Part shown: positions 23,901 through 38,900 of the stretch, piece by piece | Numbering within the stretch: position 1 is the stretch's first letter | How the letters are laid out: each line of letters opens with the position of its first letter | Assembly (NCBI GenBank): GCA_026182355.1 | Contig: JAPFBL010000068.1 | Location: 3,303,001-3,367,000, forward strand | DNA from: Hermatobates lingyangjiaoensis | Lineage: Eukaryota > Arthropoda > Insecta > Hemiptera > Hermatobatidae | DNA length: 64,000 nucleotides | Reading direction: 5' to 3' | Program-made: the position numbers and the translations under genes | The notes under the pieces: generated by a model | Databases searched by the model: none | What the model was told of the DNA's origin: nothing | Seen by the model: the letters and a program-made list of their open reading frames with translations, nothing else

Positions 23901-26900
23901 GAGGGCTCCATTTCAACTACCTGCCCTGACGTTGGTAATTGACTGACTGAGGTCCCCCACCTCTCATTCTATTCCCCCACCTCTCCTCTTTCGAGCGGTG
24001 TTGCCGGATTTGGCAAAAACCACTCCTACCGCCCTACAGACCAAAACGGAACTTATTTTCTGGACGACCCTCGTACTTTAGTGAAGCAAACGTATTTACA
24101 ATCATATTTAAAAATAAGAACTCACAAGTCACATTTATGTAAATGAATAATTGATTGGCATTGCATTACCGGTTCCTCCATACTTTTTTTTAACTTTACT
24201 ATAAGTAAAGTATAGTGATCGTGAAAAAATCTGTCTTGAGATTTTGACGGAATATATGTATTGAGGTCCCAATGTCTTTTATGATGTTTTTTCGATGATG
24301 TCTGCGTGTATGTGGGTGGGTGAATCTGCATTTAAAAGTTTGTGTAGACGCTACAGTCCACAATGTTAGATCGATCAAATTAATATTGAACACAAAAATG
24401 TGTCTAATAGTGTAAATGTGATGTATAGTTTGGGAGCAATTATGCATGATGGAAAAGTCACTTATTTGGCCAAAATGTGTTTTAGACAATTTTTTTTTCT
24501 CCTAAACTAATAACTCTTGAGTCTTGAAATGTTGGCATTACCTTGGAAGTTACAAAAGCAATTACTGAAAATATCGTTATATATTTAATGCAATTAAAAT
24601 TTTTTTTAAAAAAATGTACAAATTTTGACTTATGATTCAAACTGAAAAATTGAGAGGACGATAAAAGCCTAACTGTTTAACTTGACTGATAAACATTTTA
24701 GACTTAATTATCATGTAGAAATTATACATTATATTTTTATTATAAACAAGGATTGAAAAATATGTAAGATATTCATAAGATATTTTGAGTCAGTGCTTCT
24801 GCATAATTGGATCCAAGGATAGAAAACTAGCAGACGTGCCCGTCTTTGACGTATATTTTACAAAAATTGAGAGATGATACGTGGTATCCAAAATACCTAT
24901 TATTAGAAAAATTATAGAATAGGAAAAAATATATTTATTAACACAGTCATAAGTAAGTGCCTCTATATACACCATATTAGCTGTCAGGTGCAAGGAAGGA
25001 AAGAAAGTTGGAACCTCTGACTCTTGAGTAGTAACATAAGTAACATACAGTTCACCATGGGAAAAACACTTGGTCTCACTCACTTCAATTCCTGCCGTAG
25101 ATAGAGTTTGGCCTTGTGACTTAGTTACGGCTTAAAAGTTCATAACTTCGCTTCTACCTTGAATTTTCAATCCATTCAAAGCCTATATTTTAAGTTAGAC
25201 ATGCACAAATCTACTGTCAAAGTTTCAGCTTGTTTTATCTTATGATCGCTGAGCCTAATTGTGACAAAATTTTGCGGACAAACCGACAAACAGAAATTTT
25301 TCTAAGGGAGGATTCGGTTTCTCTAATGCATGAAAAGTAAAGATAACTTGAAATGAGTCAGTTCTAAGCAATGTACAGACAAAACCTTTCTTTTATTTAT
25401 ATAGATATTGTGTAAAGAAATCATAAAACATTTCAGGATTTATTTAATTTAATTTTGTTTTCTTTCACAGAAATAAAAGAGTTAAAATAATTGTAAAGAA
25501 TGCTGAACGAGGAGACCTGGTTAACAATTTGAGCCAACACCAAGATATTTGTGGATTATTGGATATTTTGGTAAAGTTGAAAAGCGTAGATCCACTTTGT
25601 AATGGTGGTTACGACATAGGGTTGATCATCAACCATTTGAGTAAGAAACTAAGCTCAGTATTTAGCCCTATTCTACTTACTGGTAGGCAGTAGAGCCACG
25701 ATTTTGATCAAAAAGTAATTTTACTTTAAGCGAAGTATAGTAATAATGAAAGCAAAACATTAATTTAAAGAAGTTGGTGGGCTTTCAAGTTTTGAGATCC
25801 AGCTTTCATATTTCTAGTAATAGTGTCGGGATATGTGTAGTCTCCTGTAAAAGTGATTACAACTTTTGCAATAATGCTACAAAAATGAGTTTGATAATAC
25901 AGTTTGTTATGGAAAAGTTGATTACAGACCACTTCAAATTTTTATTTGCAACTATTTTCCAGTTTGTTTTACGATGCTTTGTTGCACAATATTTGTTGTA
26001 CAACGTTGTTGTACATATTTGAGAGTACAAGTTTTATTTTTATTTCAGATGATTGTAAAGTAAAATTTTTAGCACAATGTGATTCGTTATTGGATCATTT
26101 AGACAGAAATTATACTTTATTTGTTACTGATATCTCAATTAAGGTAAGTTGGTAATTCCGTATAAAACAAGTTATGTATTTATTTTAAATTAGGAAAAAG
26201 TTTTATTATTTATTTTTTTCAGGAAAGAAATGTACTAACTTATCGCATTAAAAGTGTTTTGAAAAAGGCTTGGTTGATATTTAAACATATTTTCAACATT
26301 TGGAATAATTGTCTTCAGAGATTGGAAACCTTAAAAAAACTAAGTTTTGACTTAATTAAAGGCTATCGTCATAAATGTGGAGTAAAAATCAAGGTGAGAG
26401 TGTTAAGTTAAATTGAGGATTAGGTTAGCCTGTGATTCAAGTCACTAGTCTATTCACTATATTTAAGAAATGGTTGAGACACCTAACAATCGGTTCTTTA
26501 GGTCTCAACATATATTTTGCGTTGATCAGTTTTATTGGTTAGGTTGTTTTCTAATGAGGAAAAGAACAGAAAATGCCACTTGAGGGTATAAAGCTTGAAT
26601 ATTATTTCTGCTCAATATCTGTTATAATTCAGTGTGACGCATCAAGCACAGGAATCGGAGCCGTCATTTTGTAAAACAATCACCCAATTGTATTTGCCTC
26701 CAAAGCAATGATAGAAACCAACCGCTTAAAAATTATAAAAGAACCTCTTTAGCAATACTGTTTGCTTGTATGAAATTTGAATAATACACAATAAGACTGA
26801 CTCTGCATTGTGCCAAAATCTATTGCAAAGCAAAATCCATTACTAGATACCCCAAAAAGATTGAAGAAAATGTTGTCAGAGTTTCAAAAATATTCTCATT

Positions 26901-29900
26901 TTATAGAGTACATTCTAGGTTCCAAATTATGCATAGCACAGCAGACATGCTATCTTGGCTTCACTCTTGGCAAAAACTCAAAATCCATTGTTAAACTGCA
27001 TTTTTGCTGAAGTAAAGAATAGCAACGTATTACTAACAGTAAAGTATAGTTAGTGAAATGGTGTGCCTTATACAATATTCTATTTATGGAGTCACATACA
27101 TTTCAATATAGACAAAGGTACAAGCAACAAACAATTCAGAGATTGCAAACATTTAAAACTAAAATAAAATGTAGCTTAGATTTAAAATATACAGAGAAAA
27201 TTAAATCACAAACGTATATAACAGAGAACTGTAATAAAGAATTAGAAAAGGTATAATCGACTATGGATATAAACCCATATATATATATATATATATAATA
27301 GGTATTCATACATTAGAAGACTACAATACACTCAGTTTTCTCTGGAAGATAGATATGTTTTCAAAAATGGTCGGGTGAAGAAGAGAACTTACGAGGTAAC
27401 ATGACTTATTTTTTCTGTAATAAAGAATAGTCGTTTTGATTGTTTAAGGAAAACTATTTATTTCAGACAAAAGATGTCAAACTAAACATCATATTAGATA
27501 GTATTAGACAGGCTTCAAGTGAAAAAGAAATTAATCAACGTTTGAAGAAAGTAAATGGAACTTTCAATAAAATGAAGAAAATGTAACTAACTTTCTCATT
27601 TGTCTAGAATACGGTTGATACTATGAAATGACTATGCACTGTCTTTACAGGTACCTCAAAGTATCTGAAGAGGAGAGTCAAGTAGTTTCACAACTTCACT
27701 ACAATTCTCTATTAGTGATAAGCCTTTTCCTTACTGAACATGACATCATCGGACAGAATAGATACTTCAGGCATAAGTCTGTACTTCATTTAATTATCAA
27801 TTATACCATAGTATGTTATATATACATTGTATTTATATCATTTATAATTTACTGTTGGTAATATATGTGATCATTAAAAAAATTAAATTTGGGGGTTTTG
27901 ATAGATTTAAACGAATTAAGTTCTCTGGACATATTTTTGTCATTTTTTTGGGGAAGTCTAGTTATATGTGAGTGGGTATATATCCAACATTTTTAAACTA
28001 TTTTTACGGTGAACCGTTGAAGACACATTAATGACATTTGATATAACATATACCTTATGGTATGAAAATAATCCTATTGATTTGGGAAATATTGATTGCA
28101 CCGTGTAAAAAATACTTTATCATTCTTTATGTCAAAACAATGTATTTTTTATTATATTCTGGTTATTTTTTGAAACATAACATTTAGTATTTGATATTGT
28201 TTTAACATCAGTATTAAATAATGAAAATGTAATAATTTTTGGATCATTGCAATCTTTCTAAGAAAACAAACCATTATGTTTCCATCTGTAGTCAGTTAGA
28301 TTTCTTTATAATAACAGGTTATCAAGAACTATATTGTTAATGCAATGTTAAATGTATACATCTTTAAAATATTTTATTTGAACTAAAAAGTATATTCTGA
28401 AAGATTAGTTTAGTGTAAAAAAATAACTTTCTTATTACATCTTTTTGAAAATATAACATTATTTTCTCAAGAAAGTAATTATTTGTATTTATTGTATTAT
28501 TAATCATTTTATAAATCGTTTATTTTTAGAAGTATGAATGACAAATATGTGTAAATGAAGCTGCATAAAAAGAATATTTGTAGTAATTTAGAGATAATTA
28601 CAGAAACATTGATCTTAATAATTATCCTGATAGCAGTTGAAGAAACTATCTGATGGAGAAGTTAGACAACTGAGCTCACTCATAGGCCCTGTTTGATCCA
28701 AGCCTTACAGTCTATAAGACTGATGGTTATTTGATGAAAGAGATCATCAAGAATTATCAGCGAAAAAAAGCAACAGTTAATAGATAGTTCAGATATATAG
28801 GAAAGAAAAATTACTAAAGTTTCATGAAAGTGACATAGTAAACAGTTCAATTCAGGCTCTTTCCGTATTCGAAGTTCTATTCAATCACTTTTAAATTTAT
28901 TCTTATTATCACTTTGACGGGGCCAGATATCATTAGTCGTACCACGCCTGTCTTCAGAACTGAAGGTTGGTAGCAAACTTTGTTCATGGTCCTAGATTTT
29001 TTCGAAACGTGGTATATCTTTTATGTCACCTCTAAGAGAGGAAGTCGAGTTGACGATTCCGAAGCTAAACGATGTCACCTTCTCGATAAAAGATTTCTAC
29101 TCTACATAAACTCAAGTAAGATAAAATTAAAAACTTGTAATGCAAAATACACTAGGTAATTTTACTTCTCATAACTCCAATGGGTGCTAAAAAAAAAATG
29201 AGTTACACCTTCCTTCTCTTGAACTGTAATGTTGGTGAAAGAATCAGTTGTTTATTAATGTTTTCTTAGCAGCCTTCCTTTGCAATTTGATATTTCTAAA
29301 TTTATTGAATTCAAATAATTTAAAAAAAGTACGCTTTCAGTTTATGTGCTATTTTTTAACATATATTAAAGATATTTCAAAAAAATCTAGATTGGCCTGC
29401 ACTCAACGTACGAGTAACTATAAGTAAAGATAATGCAAACTCGTTGGTAATCAATTAAGTTTTGGAATGGTTTCACCATAAGTCTCCTTCTGTAATGTTA
29501 CTTCTTACTATCGTTTTAAAGTAACATCAATCAAAGTTATCAAAGTTAGGATGATCAAAGTAACAATTTCATCTCTTTTATTGTGGATATTTCATTTTAT
29601 CAGTTATAATAACTTAAAACTATTGATGTAGGACAATCTGCCATGTTATTATCATTATTATTCTTAATTTAGCTGATTGCTATAGTTTCATCAGACTCGG
29701 GCACACCATGGCTATATCTGTTCTATTTTAATTTTTTTTGTATTTTATAAATCAACTTTAAATTTTAAGTTCCTTAATGAACTTAAGAATTATACTTTGA
29801 GATGTATCTCTCACTTTTCATAGTTTTAGGTATAATTTGCTAAAAATCGTGAGCCTCTTTAACGCGATTGTTTTGCATTAATATACAAGAAAGGAGCCTT

Positions 29901-32900
29901 TAGCGCATTCATTTTTTGTTCTTGTAAAAGCAAAAAGAACTGGTTTATGACTAGACTTTTCTCCTTACTGATTTTTCAACAAAGTGTAGAGGATGCTGCA
30001 TAAGCTCAAAATCAGTACAATCAAGCAATATTCTTCTTATAATGACAAAGTCACCTGAATGTCCTTCCATATCGTTACCTTCGTTATTTAGAGTATCAAA
30101 AAGGTCTTTCACAACTAGTCATAGCAATAAAATGAGTACCACACCTCCCGAAGACAGTTTTAGTTGGAACTGTTGAAACTCGGATGGGAGATGTGACATC
30201 AGAGTAAAATCATCCCTGGCCCTGAACACCTTCAGATGAACACCTTCATCTACAAATAATTGTAGATCTTATACTTACACTATTATTTCTCACTTCTTAC
30301 TTTACAAGTTTGTAATTAATATTCCAGTCAGTTGATTGTTTATTTCAGTAAGATTTGTTGGTTGTATTTCATAAGATCAACAAAACACATATGTTATCTG
30401 GAGACGGAGTTTCATACATTTATTTTCAATTGCCAGAAAAGAGCTCCCATTTATTCGCTTATCACAATTGTTTTCCCTATGCTCTTAAAACTAATTTACT
30501 TGATGTTTTTGTTTTCTTGTTTTTTTCTAGATCATTGGTTCCTGATCACGGATCAGATAAGAGCTTTGAATTGGAAAAAAATATTCTTTCTGAATGGAAG
30601 CAAATTCTATCGATGGTATCCGCTACAGAGAACTGGCTTCTCGGGTAAGCTCACTTTTGCTAATCTCCTGTGGGCATGAAAGTGTTTTTTTTTTCTTCAT
30701 TAGCAGTATTTCTTGTCAATTGTAAGCACTGTAACATTGAATAAAAGCATATAACAACATAATTATTAATATATTTCTAAAATGTCATTTAAAGCTACCT
30801 TCAAAATTTGTTCCAATTCTTGGCAGTTTAAATGTCAAAAAATCTGAAGAAGTTAGTTTTTGGGGAGCAAAATATGCTTTAATTATATTTTGAGCAAAAT
30901 ATTTTCAATACTGGTCCCAAAATCTCAACAAAGTGTAAATATGTATGCATTTTTCACCTGCATGTAAGTATAGTGCAGACAAGTAATCGGCACCAGTAAA
31001 AAAATTGGAAAGAGATTCTAAACAGTTGACAAGTTTTTGAACAATTTTAAAATACTGGTCACCAAGGAAATCTAAAGTTTAAACTTTCCATTTACTAAGT
31101 TTTTTACATTCACCTGTCAAGTCAGGTTTCTTTCATCGAGCAGTTTTATAATAGTTTTGTTTACAGTAGTGTACGATATGTTTCTTTAGTTTGCAATTCA
31201 TCCTACTTTAAATTAAGAACTGTAAGCTATTTTAAAGTAATTGTTAAACAATACTTTTGTAAATTCCTCCTCTTTCATAAAGAAAGATAACCTTCAATCC
31301 AGTATGCATTCTCGTTTGAAGAATTTCAGTTTACCATATGTTAATGATAATAAAAATGATAAACAATTTTGTTAACAGAAAAATCGTTTATTACATGAAT
31401 AACAAAAATTATCGTTTTGTCATCATATTTTGCTCATCTATGGGAAGCCGGTGACGAATACTAATATAACTATAAGTAGAAACATGTATATTTCGTCACC
31501 TGAATTCTTATTTCTTTTTTTATTTTATTTAAATTTACATTAAAAATTTCTAACTCACTCATTGCAATGTTTTTATCTGTTAAAAGGTACATTGAAGCGT
31601 TTGGAATGTTGGACAAAGTACAGGAAATATTTCCTTTGAAACTGGACCAATGGGAGGCTTATCTTTTAGAAGAAACAAAGATTACTCTTTTAGTGAAGCT
31701 AGAAAGTGTTGAAAGAAGACGTAGAAGGATATCAGAAGATATAGTGAATGTGCGTTTGAATGAGTTGGAGTACCACCAGCGGGTTGTAAAACGCCACATT
31801 CAGGTAAGTAATGTAAAAGTATTGCTATTAGTTATTTACGTACCTTAAATAAGTAGGTCTATTCAATTTGTTATGTTTAATTAGGTTACCATAGTTTAGT
31901 GGCTAGTGTTACCACTTATACCAGGCATCAAGTTCTTTGTGAATCTTTATTTGTTTTCAAAGAACACTTATATGCTTCCATATTTAGTTATATTCTAGGC
32001 GGTAAAATATAGCCAGTTTGTTATTAGAAGTTTATTCAGTAAATTTGTCTCGGCAATTGTAAAATTTATGTTAGCCTTCTTTATTAGTCTAGGGTAAAAA
32101 TTCTTTTCTACTTTTTCTTTATTATTCCTATTGTTTATCAATTTTTTTCATTTTTTTCTATTTTTTTTTTAATGATTTCACTAGCAATGAAGAAAATCTT
32201 AGTTTGAAGTAAGTCAGTCAGTCTAATATACTCAGTCATATGTAACCAGCCGTATTTATTTCCAGTCTTTTTACAATATAATACCCTAATTTAGCTTTTT
32301 AATTGTAATATCTATTCCTTTATCCAGCGTCAGCCTTGTCTTTATAGCTAATAGTAGCGAATTTAGGTATTTTACTGTACATTGAACAAGTTCTTTTATA
32401 CCAAATATTAGAGTTAGTAATCATTATCTTCTTTAAAAATAACCCAAATATAATTTTATTGAAACTGACTGTATGAAATACATCATATTGTTAGTATCAC
32501 AGGTGTTAGTAAACATAGTAAACAGCATATTATTATAAAAGATCGTCAGTCGTTGTTGTAGATGCACCGACCGGTTTCACATATAGTGAGTGCATCGATG
32601 ATAGTTTAAGGTTACTTGATATAAATGCTATCAAACTCGTAATGTCGATATATGCATAAATCATTAATTTCAGCTTTATTGTACTTATTATTTGATTTCA
32701 TTCATTTACAATTTAAATCATCATTGTCAGATATGTGAGAAAATTATCATTTGATTATTGATTTAAACAATATATCCAATATTCTATTATAATATAAAAT
32801 ATTGTTAATAATATATTAATACTTAACTTATATTAATACTTATATATTATATTAATACTTAATATAATAATACGTTTAATTACTTTCATGTCTTTTTTAA

Positions 32901-35900
32901 TCGTATTTATTATTTTTTCAGGGCATTCGTAAAGTGTCATCAAATAGAAATAAAACTGAAAATAAGGTTAAAACTATACTGAATGAAATTAATCAAAACA
33001 TGTTAGAAGAAAATAATAGAATTATTGAAATGATTAATGAAGGAGGTAAAAACGAACCACTGCTTCAGAAAAAAATTTATGATGTGAGTACTTAAAGTAA
33101 AGACTTATAAATAATCATCATATATATGTCTACATATATTACTTACATATAACTTCTACATATGTCATTATCATTTTAAAAAAAATCTTTATTTAAATTC
33201 GTGAGGTTAGTGTAATCACAAGTTTAAAATAATCTATACTGTTGAACTATTTTATAATAGTTTGCTTTGAAGACGTACATGTTCTGAAACCAATTTTGCT
33301 AGAGTGGGAAATCACGGATTATAAAAAATAACCTAAAACTAAGCCCACTAACAAAAACAATTAATTAATAATCCATATCATTCATTTATTCTCATGTAGC
33401 CACAACATATGCCAATTGTAATGAACATATAACTGGATTGTTGTTTAAAACTAATTGGAAGGTATGTCTTCTGCAAATCTTTTGAAAAGAAACAGGCAAC
33501 ATTAACATAAGTTTATATCTCATAATTTAACAATTCAATTGTCAGTGCTATTAAACAGAAATGTAATTATCATTTATTTGAATTACAAGAATTACTTGTA
33601 ATTACGAATTGTGATTGTTATTAAGAGTTAATTACATTTTAGTACAATCATATAAAAATTGAGGAGTGCAGTTGAATAATATTGATTGTAAAGTAGTAAC
33701 ACTTCTACGCCTTTCATTTCGATTAAAATGCATAGAGGTTTCAGGAGGCTAATGAGTGAAGATGCAAAGCAGGTGTGAACAGAGTCAGTCATTTCTTCAT
33801 GGGAATAAATGTTCTTTGTCTTTCACGCTGTTACAAAAAAAAACATTCTTGATCATTTATTTGTGTTAAAAGATTGTAAAATAGTTGAATAATAGTAAAA
33901 ATCGTAATTATTTTAGTTCCAGGAAAAAATAAAGGAAAATGAATTGCTAAAAATGCAAATTATTACAGGAGAAGAAGAAATGGTGGAAAGAATGTTTATT
34001 TGGTTGAAGAGAGCAAACAACAGTCTGGCTCGTAGTATTAGGTACAAACAATCGCTTACAAACTTTGATAAATATTTTGCTTCATATATAATTAAATGAG
34101 TTTCTCAATAAAAATTAAGTGTTATGTGCTTTCTTAAAAAAAAGAGGTTTATTGAGCATTTATTTTTGCATAAAATTTCATGTAAGGATTTTTTGTAAAC
34201 TGCGAAAATCATTATTTTTAAAGAACTAGGGGAAAAGCTATAGCTTAGGGGAAAATATAGCATAAGAATTTTCGATTTCTTCGTCGACGCCTTGATAGTT
34301 TGTCATTGATAGACTTTTGGTAACGAATCTGATTCTGTGATAATTGAGGAGTTTTTGGAAGGTATTGAAATGATATGACTTCTCAACAGTAAACCAGTAT
34401 TTTCATACACTACAGTATGAGTCTTAATCAGCAGTTAAAGATCAGAAGTACATTAAATCAACCACTGTTCCACCTTAAGTAGGGAAAGAATCAAGCAGTC
34501 TTTAAAGATAGTTAATTACTCTACCATGTGAAAAAATCATATTGTGGTCGTGTGGTTGCAGCCATGCAAGGATAATAAAATAGTCCATGCTACTTCTAGT
34601 CGTATTGACGTCTGGAGAGGGTTGACGGACCTTGAATTATACCGGACAACAAGTCTCATGGCGGAAGCCTGATGCTGCTGGTGTAATGGAAAGGAAACGT
34701 TTTAGTGGCCTGTGGGCCGTGAAGGATGGCGCTCAGACTAAGAGCTTGGAGAAGGAAATCACAAACGTCTGGAATAAAAATTGTACAAGGGGAAATATTC
34801 TAACACAGATTTACCAAGGAGATGCTGTTTGAAAGTTAATCTGGAGTTAACATAAGACCCGAGGTATGAACATGTGTTTGATGAGGGAAAAGTGATTGCC
34901 AATGAATTTATGAGGTAAACAAGAGGGTGAGTCTGAAAAGAGCTTCACAGTAATGTTTTTATATTGAAGCATCCAGAATATATCGCCACCATCTTCACGT
35001 CAACCTTAACAAATTTAATCTTGAGGTAGATTTAATTTTAAGTTTAATATCCTCACCGTATTAGTATTGCGTAAATTTTTGCTTTTCAATTTTTAATCAA
35101 TCCGTAATGCAAAGATAATGAGTTTATCACAAAAATGTACAACGAAAAACATAAATCAGATTTTACTTATTTTATATTAATTTACATTTTCAGAGTGATA
35201 TTAAAATATAACCCTGGTTGTGAAATTGAATGAAAAATTGAAGTTTATTCAATGACTGCCTTTTATTTATGACTATGCCTATTACAGTGATCAGACTAGA
35301 CTTTGGTGAGAAATTTAGGGTACTTAAACTACCAATATTCAGTTATAGACATAAAATTGTAGAGTAAACCAGAACAACGCAACCAGCATATACAGTTATT
35401 TATTTTGTCTTATGCTAAGCCCTTTGGCAGATCCGCATTGGTGCAGAGCCTAGCAGGTGGACTGTGCGCTGGGTGTCGACTTGTTTTTCTGTGTTGTTTA
35501 GTGTGGACTTTGTGTCTTCCATCTTAAAATGATGGACTGTTAACGTGGCTCGCTGGATGCGACACAAATGTTGGCCCGATTCCTCTGCACAGAGACTCTC
35601 AACCGTTTTATGCCCACATCTCTCTTAGTCACCTTTAAAACTTTCTGATTCCCTCTATCTAGTGACGTACGATTCTAAGCATTTGAAATATAAACTCACT
35701 TTCCGTAAAAAAGTATAAATCGTTGTTTTTAAACAATTTCAAAAGAACATAACACAATAAAATATAATATAAGAAATATAGTTAACATTCTTAGCAAAAA
35801 ATTACTATAAAAGGAAAAATATTAAGAGTTAATATATTTTCCCTCCTTAAAATAAAAAGCAAAGTGTGGGTAGCCCTTTGTTATTTCAGCTGTAAAGATT

Positions 35901-38900
35901 TTTTATATCTGACTTCAGATAGTCTTAATAACTGAGTTATTACTTTTACTATTTAAAATAAATACATATTCAGTTTTTATATCAAGATATTCTCAGTATT
36001 TTACTGAATAAATACTGATAATTACATTTCTAAATTCAGCACTTTTTTTATATTTACAGACTGTTCAGTGAAGGTGGCAAGTTCAGTCCTAAAGAGGCCA
36101 ACAATATATTACAGCAAATAGTTAATACCAGAGAAGAAATAAAAAAAAATGAGCAATTATTTGCAATCTCTATTGGAAGTTTAAAAAAAGTGAATATACA
36201 GAAGGATATTAATGTAGAATCCTTTGCAGGGGCTATTGACAGGTAACTTGCACTGTTGTGACTTCTATTGTATTTAATTTAGTTCAAAGATTTCAAGGAG
36301 CCTAGTCACAGACTTTCTATGTTTCCAGTTAGTTTCAGTTATAATCTATCTTTGAAAACGACATATTATCTTTGAGATAATAAAATTTAAAATAGGCCTG
36401 AGTTAATATTTAACCTATTCTTTGTACATTATGATTACCATTAATAAACAAAATGATATTTGATTCCTTGAAGGACTTCTACGACGTATTTTCAAATATC
36501 TTATTAAGTCTTCTTAATGACTGTCTTGTTTATATCTTTGTTATAGTATGTATATGTTACAGCATATATATAGGTAAATATTGGTAGCAGTCCTTCCTGA
36601 AAGCATATATTATTAAAATTATAACCATAATTTGTAGAAAATTGCTTCTTGTTAAGTTTTTATTAATCTTATTTTGTTTTAAATAATATAGTACATAAAT
36701 AATCCAAATTTAGGTTAGAAATGGTGGCCCTAGATTTGTGATTAATAAAAAAGTTCTTTTTCAGACAATTAAGGGAAGGCCGTAAGTCGGGACTTGATGC
36801 TACAATAAGCATGATCTTGGAGAGGTTGTGTGCCAATTTGAGAAAAGAAGTGGAGCTTGCTCAGTCCTCTTGTCAGAGAGTTCTGGAAGAAATGATGATT
36901 ACCTCAAAAGGCGGCCAGTGCTGCATGGAAGACTGGGCTGGACACGTGGCTACTCTGAGCTTGTTTGCAACGTACCTGGGCATCCCGCCTCACAGCTCTA
37001 AATTAGGTAGGAAATCATCTTTCAGAGTTACTACTATGAGCAAGTCGATTGTATTCAAGAGACTTAGAAATAAACTTTATATATATATATATATGTATAG
37101 ATATAAAACTGAAACAACACAGTGCCCAGTGATATATAAAACTGCATCAGTTTATATTCGCCTACAAAAAATACCTCAACTTTCGTTTACTCTTCTGATC
37201 TTCTCCTCATGACGAACTAATGTTCGTAACAGAAAAAAATAGAGAAAGAAATTTGGAGTTTAATAATTTAAAGATTGATTTAATATTTTTGAAGCATAGC
37301 ATTAAGAAAAGCTCAAGTGAGTTCATTTAATTTTTTAGTGCGTTTAAGAAGTTAACACGAGAAGCATCCTCAAGTCTTTGTGATTTAAAGAAAGGAAAGA
37401 AATTAGATCAAACACAATAGTGGTTATTGGGAGCTACTGATTGTAGATAAACTCTACAATCATAGTTGATTGTTGCAATTATGATAGCAGTAAGCGAAAT
37501 GTACAGCCAATCTTTAACTAGAAGACTAAAAAATGGTTTCTTGGATTTTGTGTACGACAGAGATGAAAGAAAAAGGAAATGACTAACAGAGAAAGATATT
37601 GATCCAGGCGCCAAGTTCATTTCATATGAAACTAGAAAATGAAAAACCTTCCTAACAAGTACAAAGGTTGATATTTTTATTTATGTATATTACTGACTAA
37701 TGATGCTGCTGCGTGAATTAATCAGTCACATGCGCGATGTAGTATCGTGCTGCCCGCATAAAGGGCAACACGCAACACGTCGACCAGATAAGCATGTTTT
37801 GTATCTAGATCCTGCACAGAGTGATCAGCCTGTGGCACAAAAAACTTAACGAACACTCAGCTGTGAGGGAGAGTATGTGAATAACTACTTGTTCAATCCT
37901 TTATTATATATTTTTTATTTTAACTAAAATTAAAGATATTGGTTTGATATTCAATTTTAAATTTCTCGTTTTTATCGTTTTTTCCTTTTGTTTTAAATAT
38001 TTTCCTTTTTTTTTTTAATGTGGAAGAGGAGTAATATTGCACACTTTTATTTAATTTTTACTAACGATCCCTGTAGTACTAAAATGATAATATTATGTTT
38101 GATTATTGTTACAGTAAATTTGGTATTTACAGAATGTGAAGATCTCGATTGGATGAAAACTGAGGATTATCGACATCGACAGAGTAGAGAAAGTAGAGCC
38201 GAAAGGGAAATGTCTGAATCACGAAAAAGTGAAAGGAAAAGTGTAAGATTGAAAGTAGATGATGATGAGGAAGACAATAAAGAAAATGTTGTACGGAACA
38301 GTAACTCAGGTGGTAAGGAAAATGTAACAGCAAGAAGTAATGATAAGAATGTAGCACGAAGGAGAAGAAATATAAATATCAAGAGTACAAGTCAAAAAAG
38401 GAAAAGGTTAAAAAACAGAGGAACTCGTCAAAGAAAATTGGATGGCAATAGAGGAAGTGGAGATAACAGTAAAAGAAACGTTTTGAGGGACACAAAATGT
38501 GAATCAGTAAAAAGAATGTTGAAATCATTGTGCAGAAGTGGAACCTGTGATGAGAAAAGAAGTAAAGAGAGAAGCAGTAAACAGGGAAGAAGTAAACAAA
38601 GAAAAAGTAAGCAAAGAAAAAGTAAGCATGGAAAACGTAAGGAAGGAACAAGTAAGCAAGGAAAAAGTAAGCGAGGAAAAAATTGGACAAGAGAAAGCAA
38701 AGCGATAATTAAACATTCTTTTGAAGCAAACAGGAAATCAAAGGGAAGCAATTTCAATGGTTCAAAACAACAGGCTATGTTTAACAGTGACCTATTAAAA
38801 CCATATTACTCAAATTTACTTTACAAATACACTTCGGTACCGTTTGAAAATCTTTTTTGTAATTTTCTGTTAAATACAAAAAATTTAATTTACAAAGCAT

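Noticed and set aside
30332..30679. 115- and 97-codon frames
   Set aside because: Only 30531-30644 has proper splice sites and phase; the flanks are hydrophobic intronic read-through.
38127..38757. Several long minus-strand frames rich in Phe, Leu and Ser
   Set aside because: They are antisense shadows of the Lys/Arg/Ser-rich exon 18 of the coiled-coil gene.
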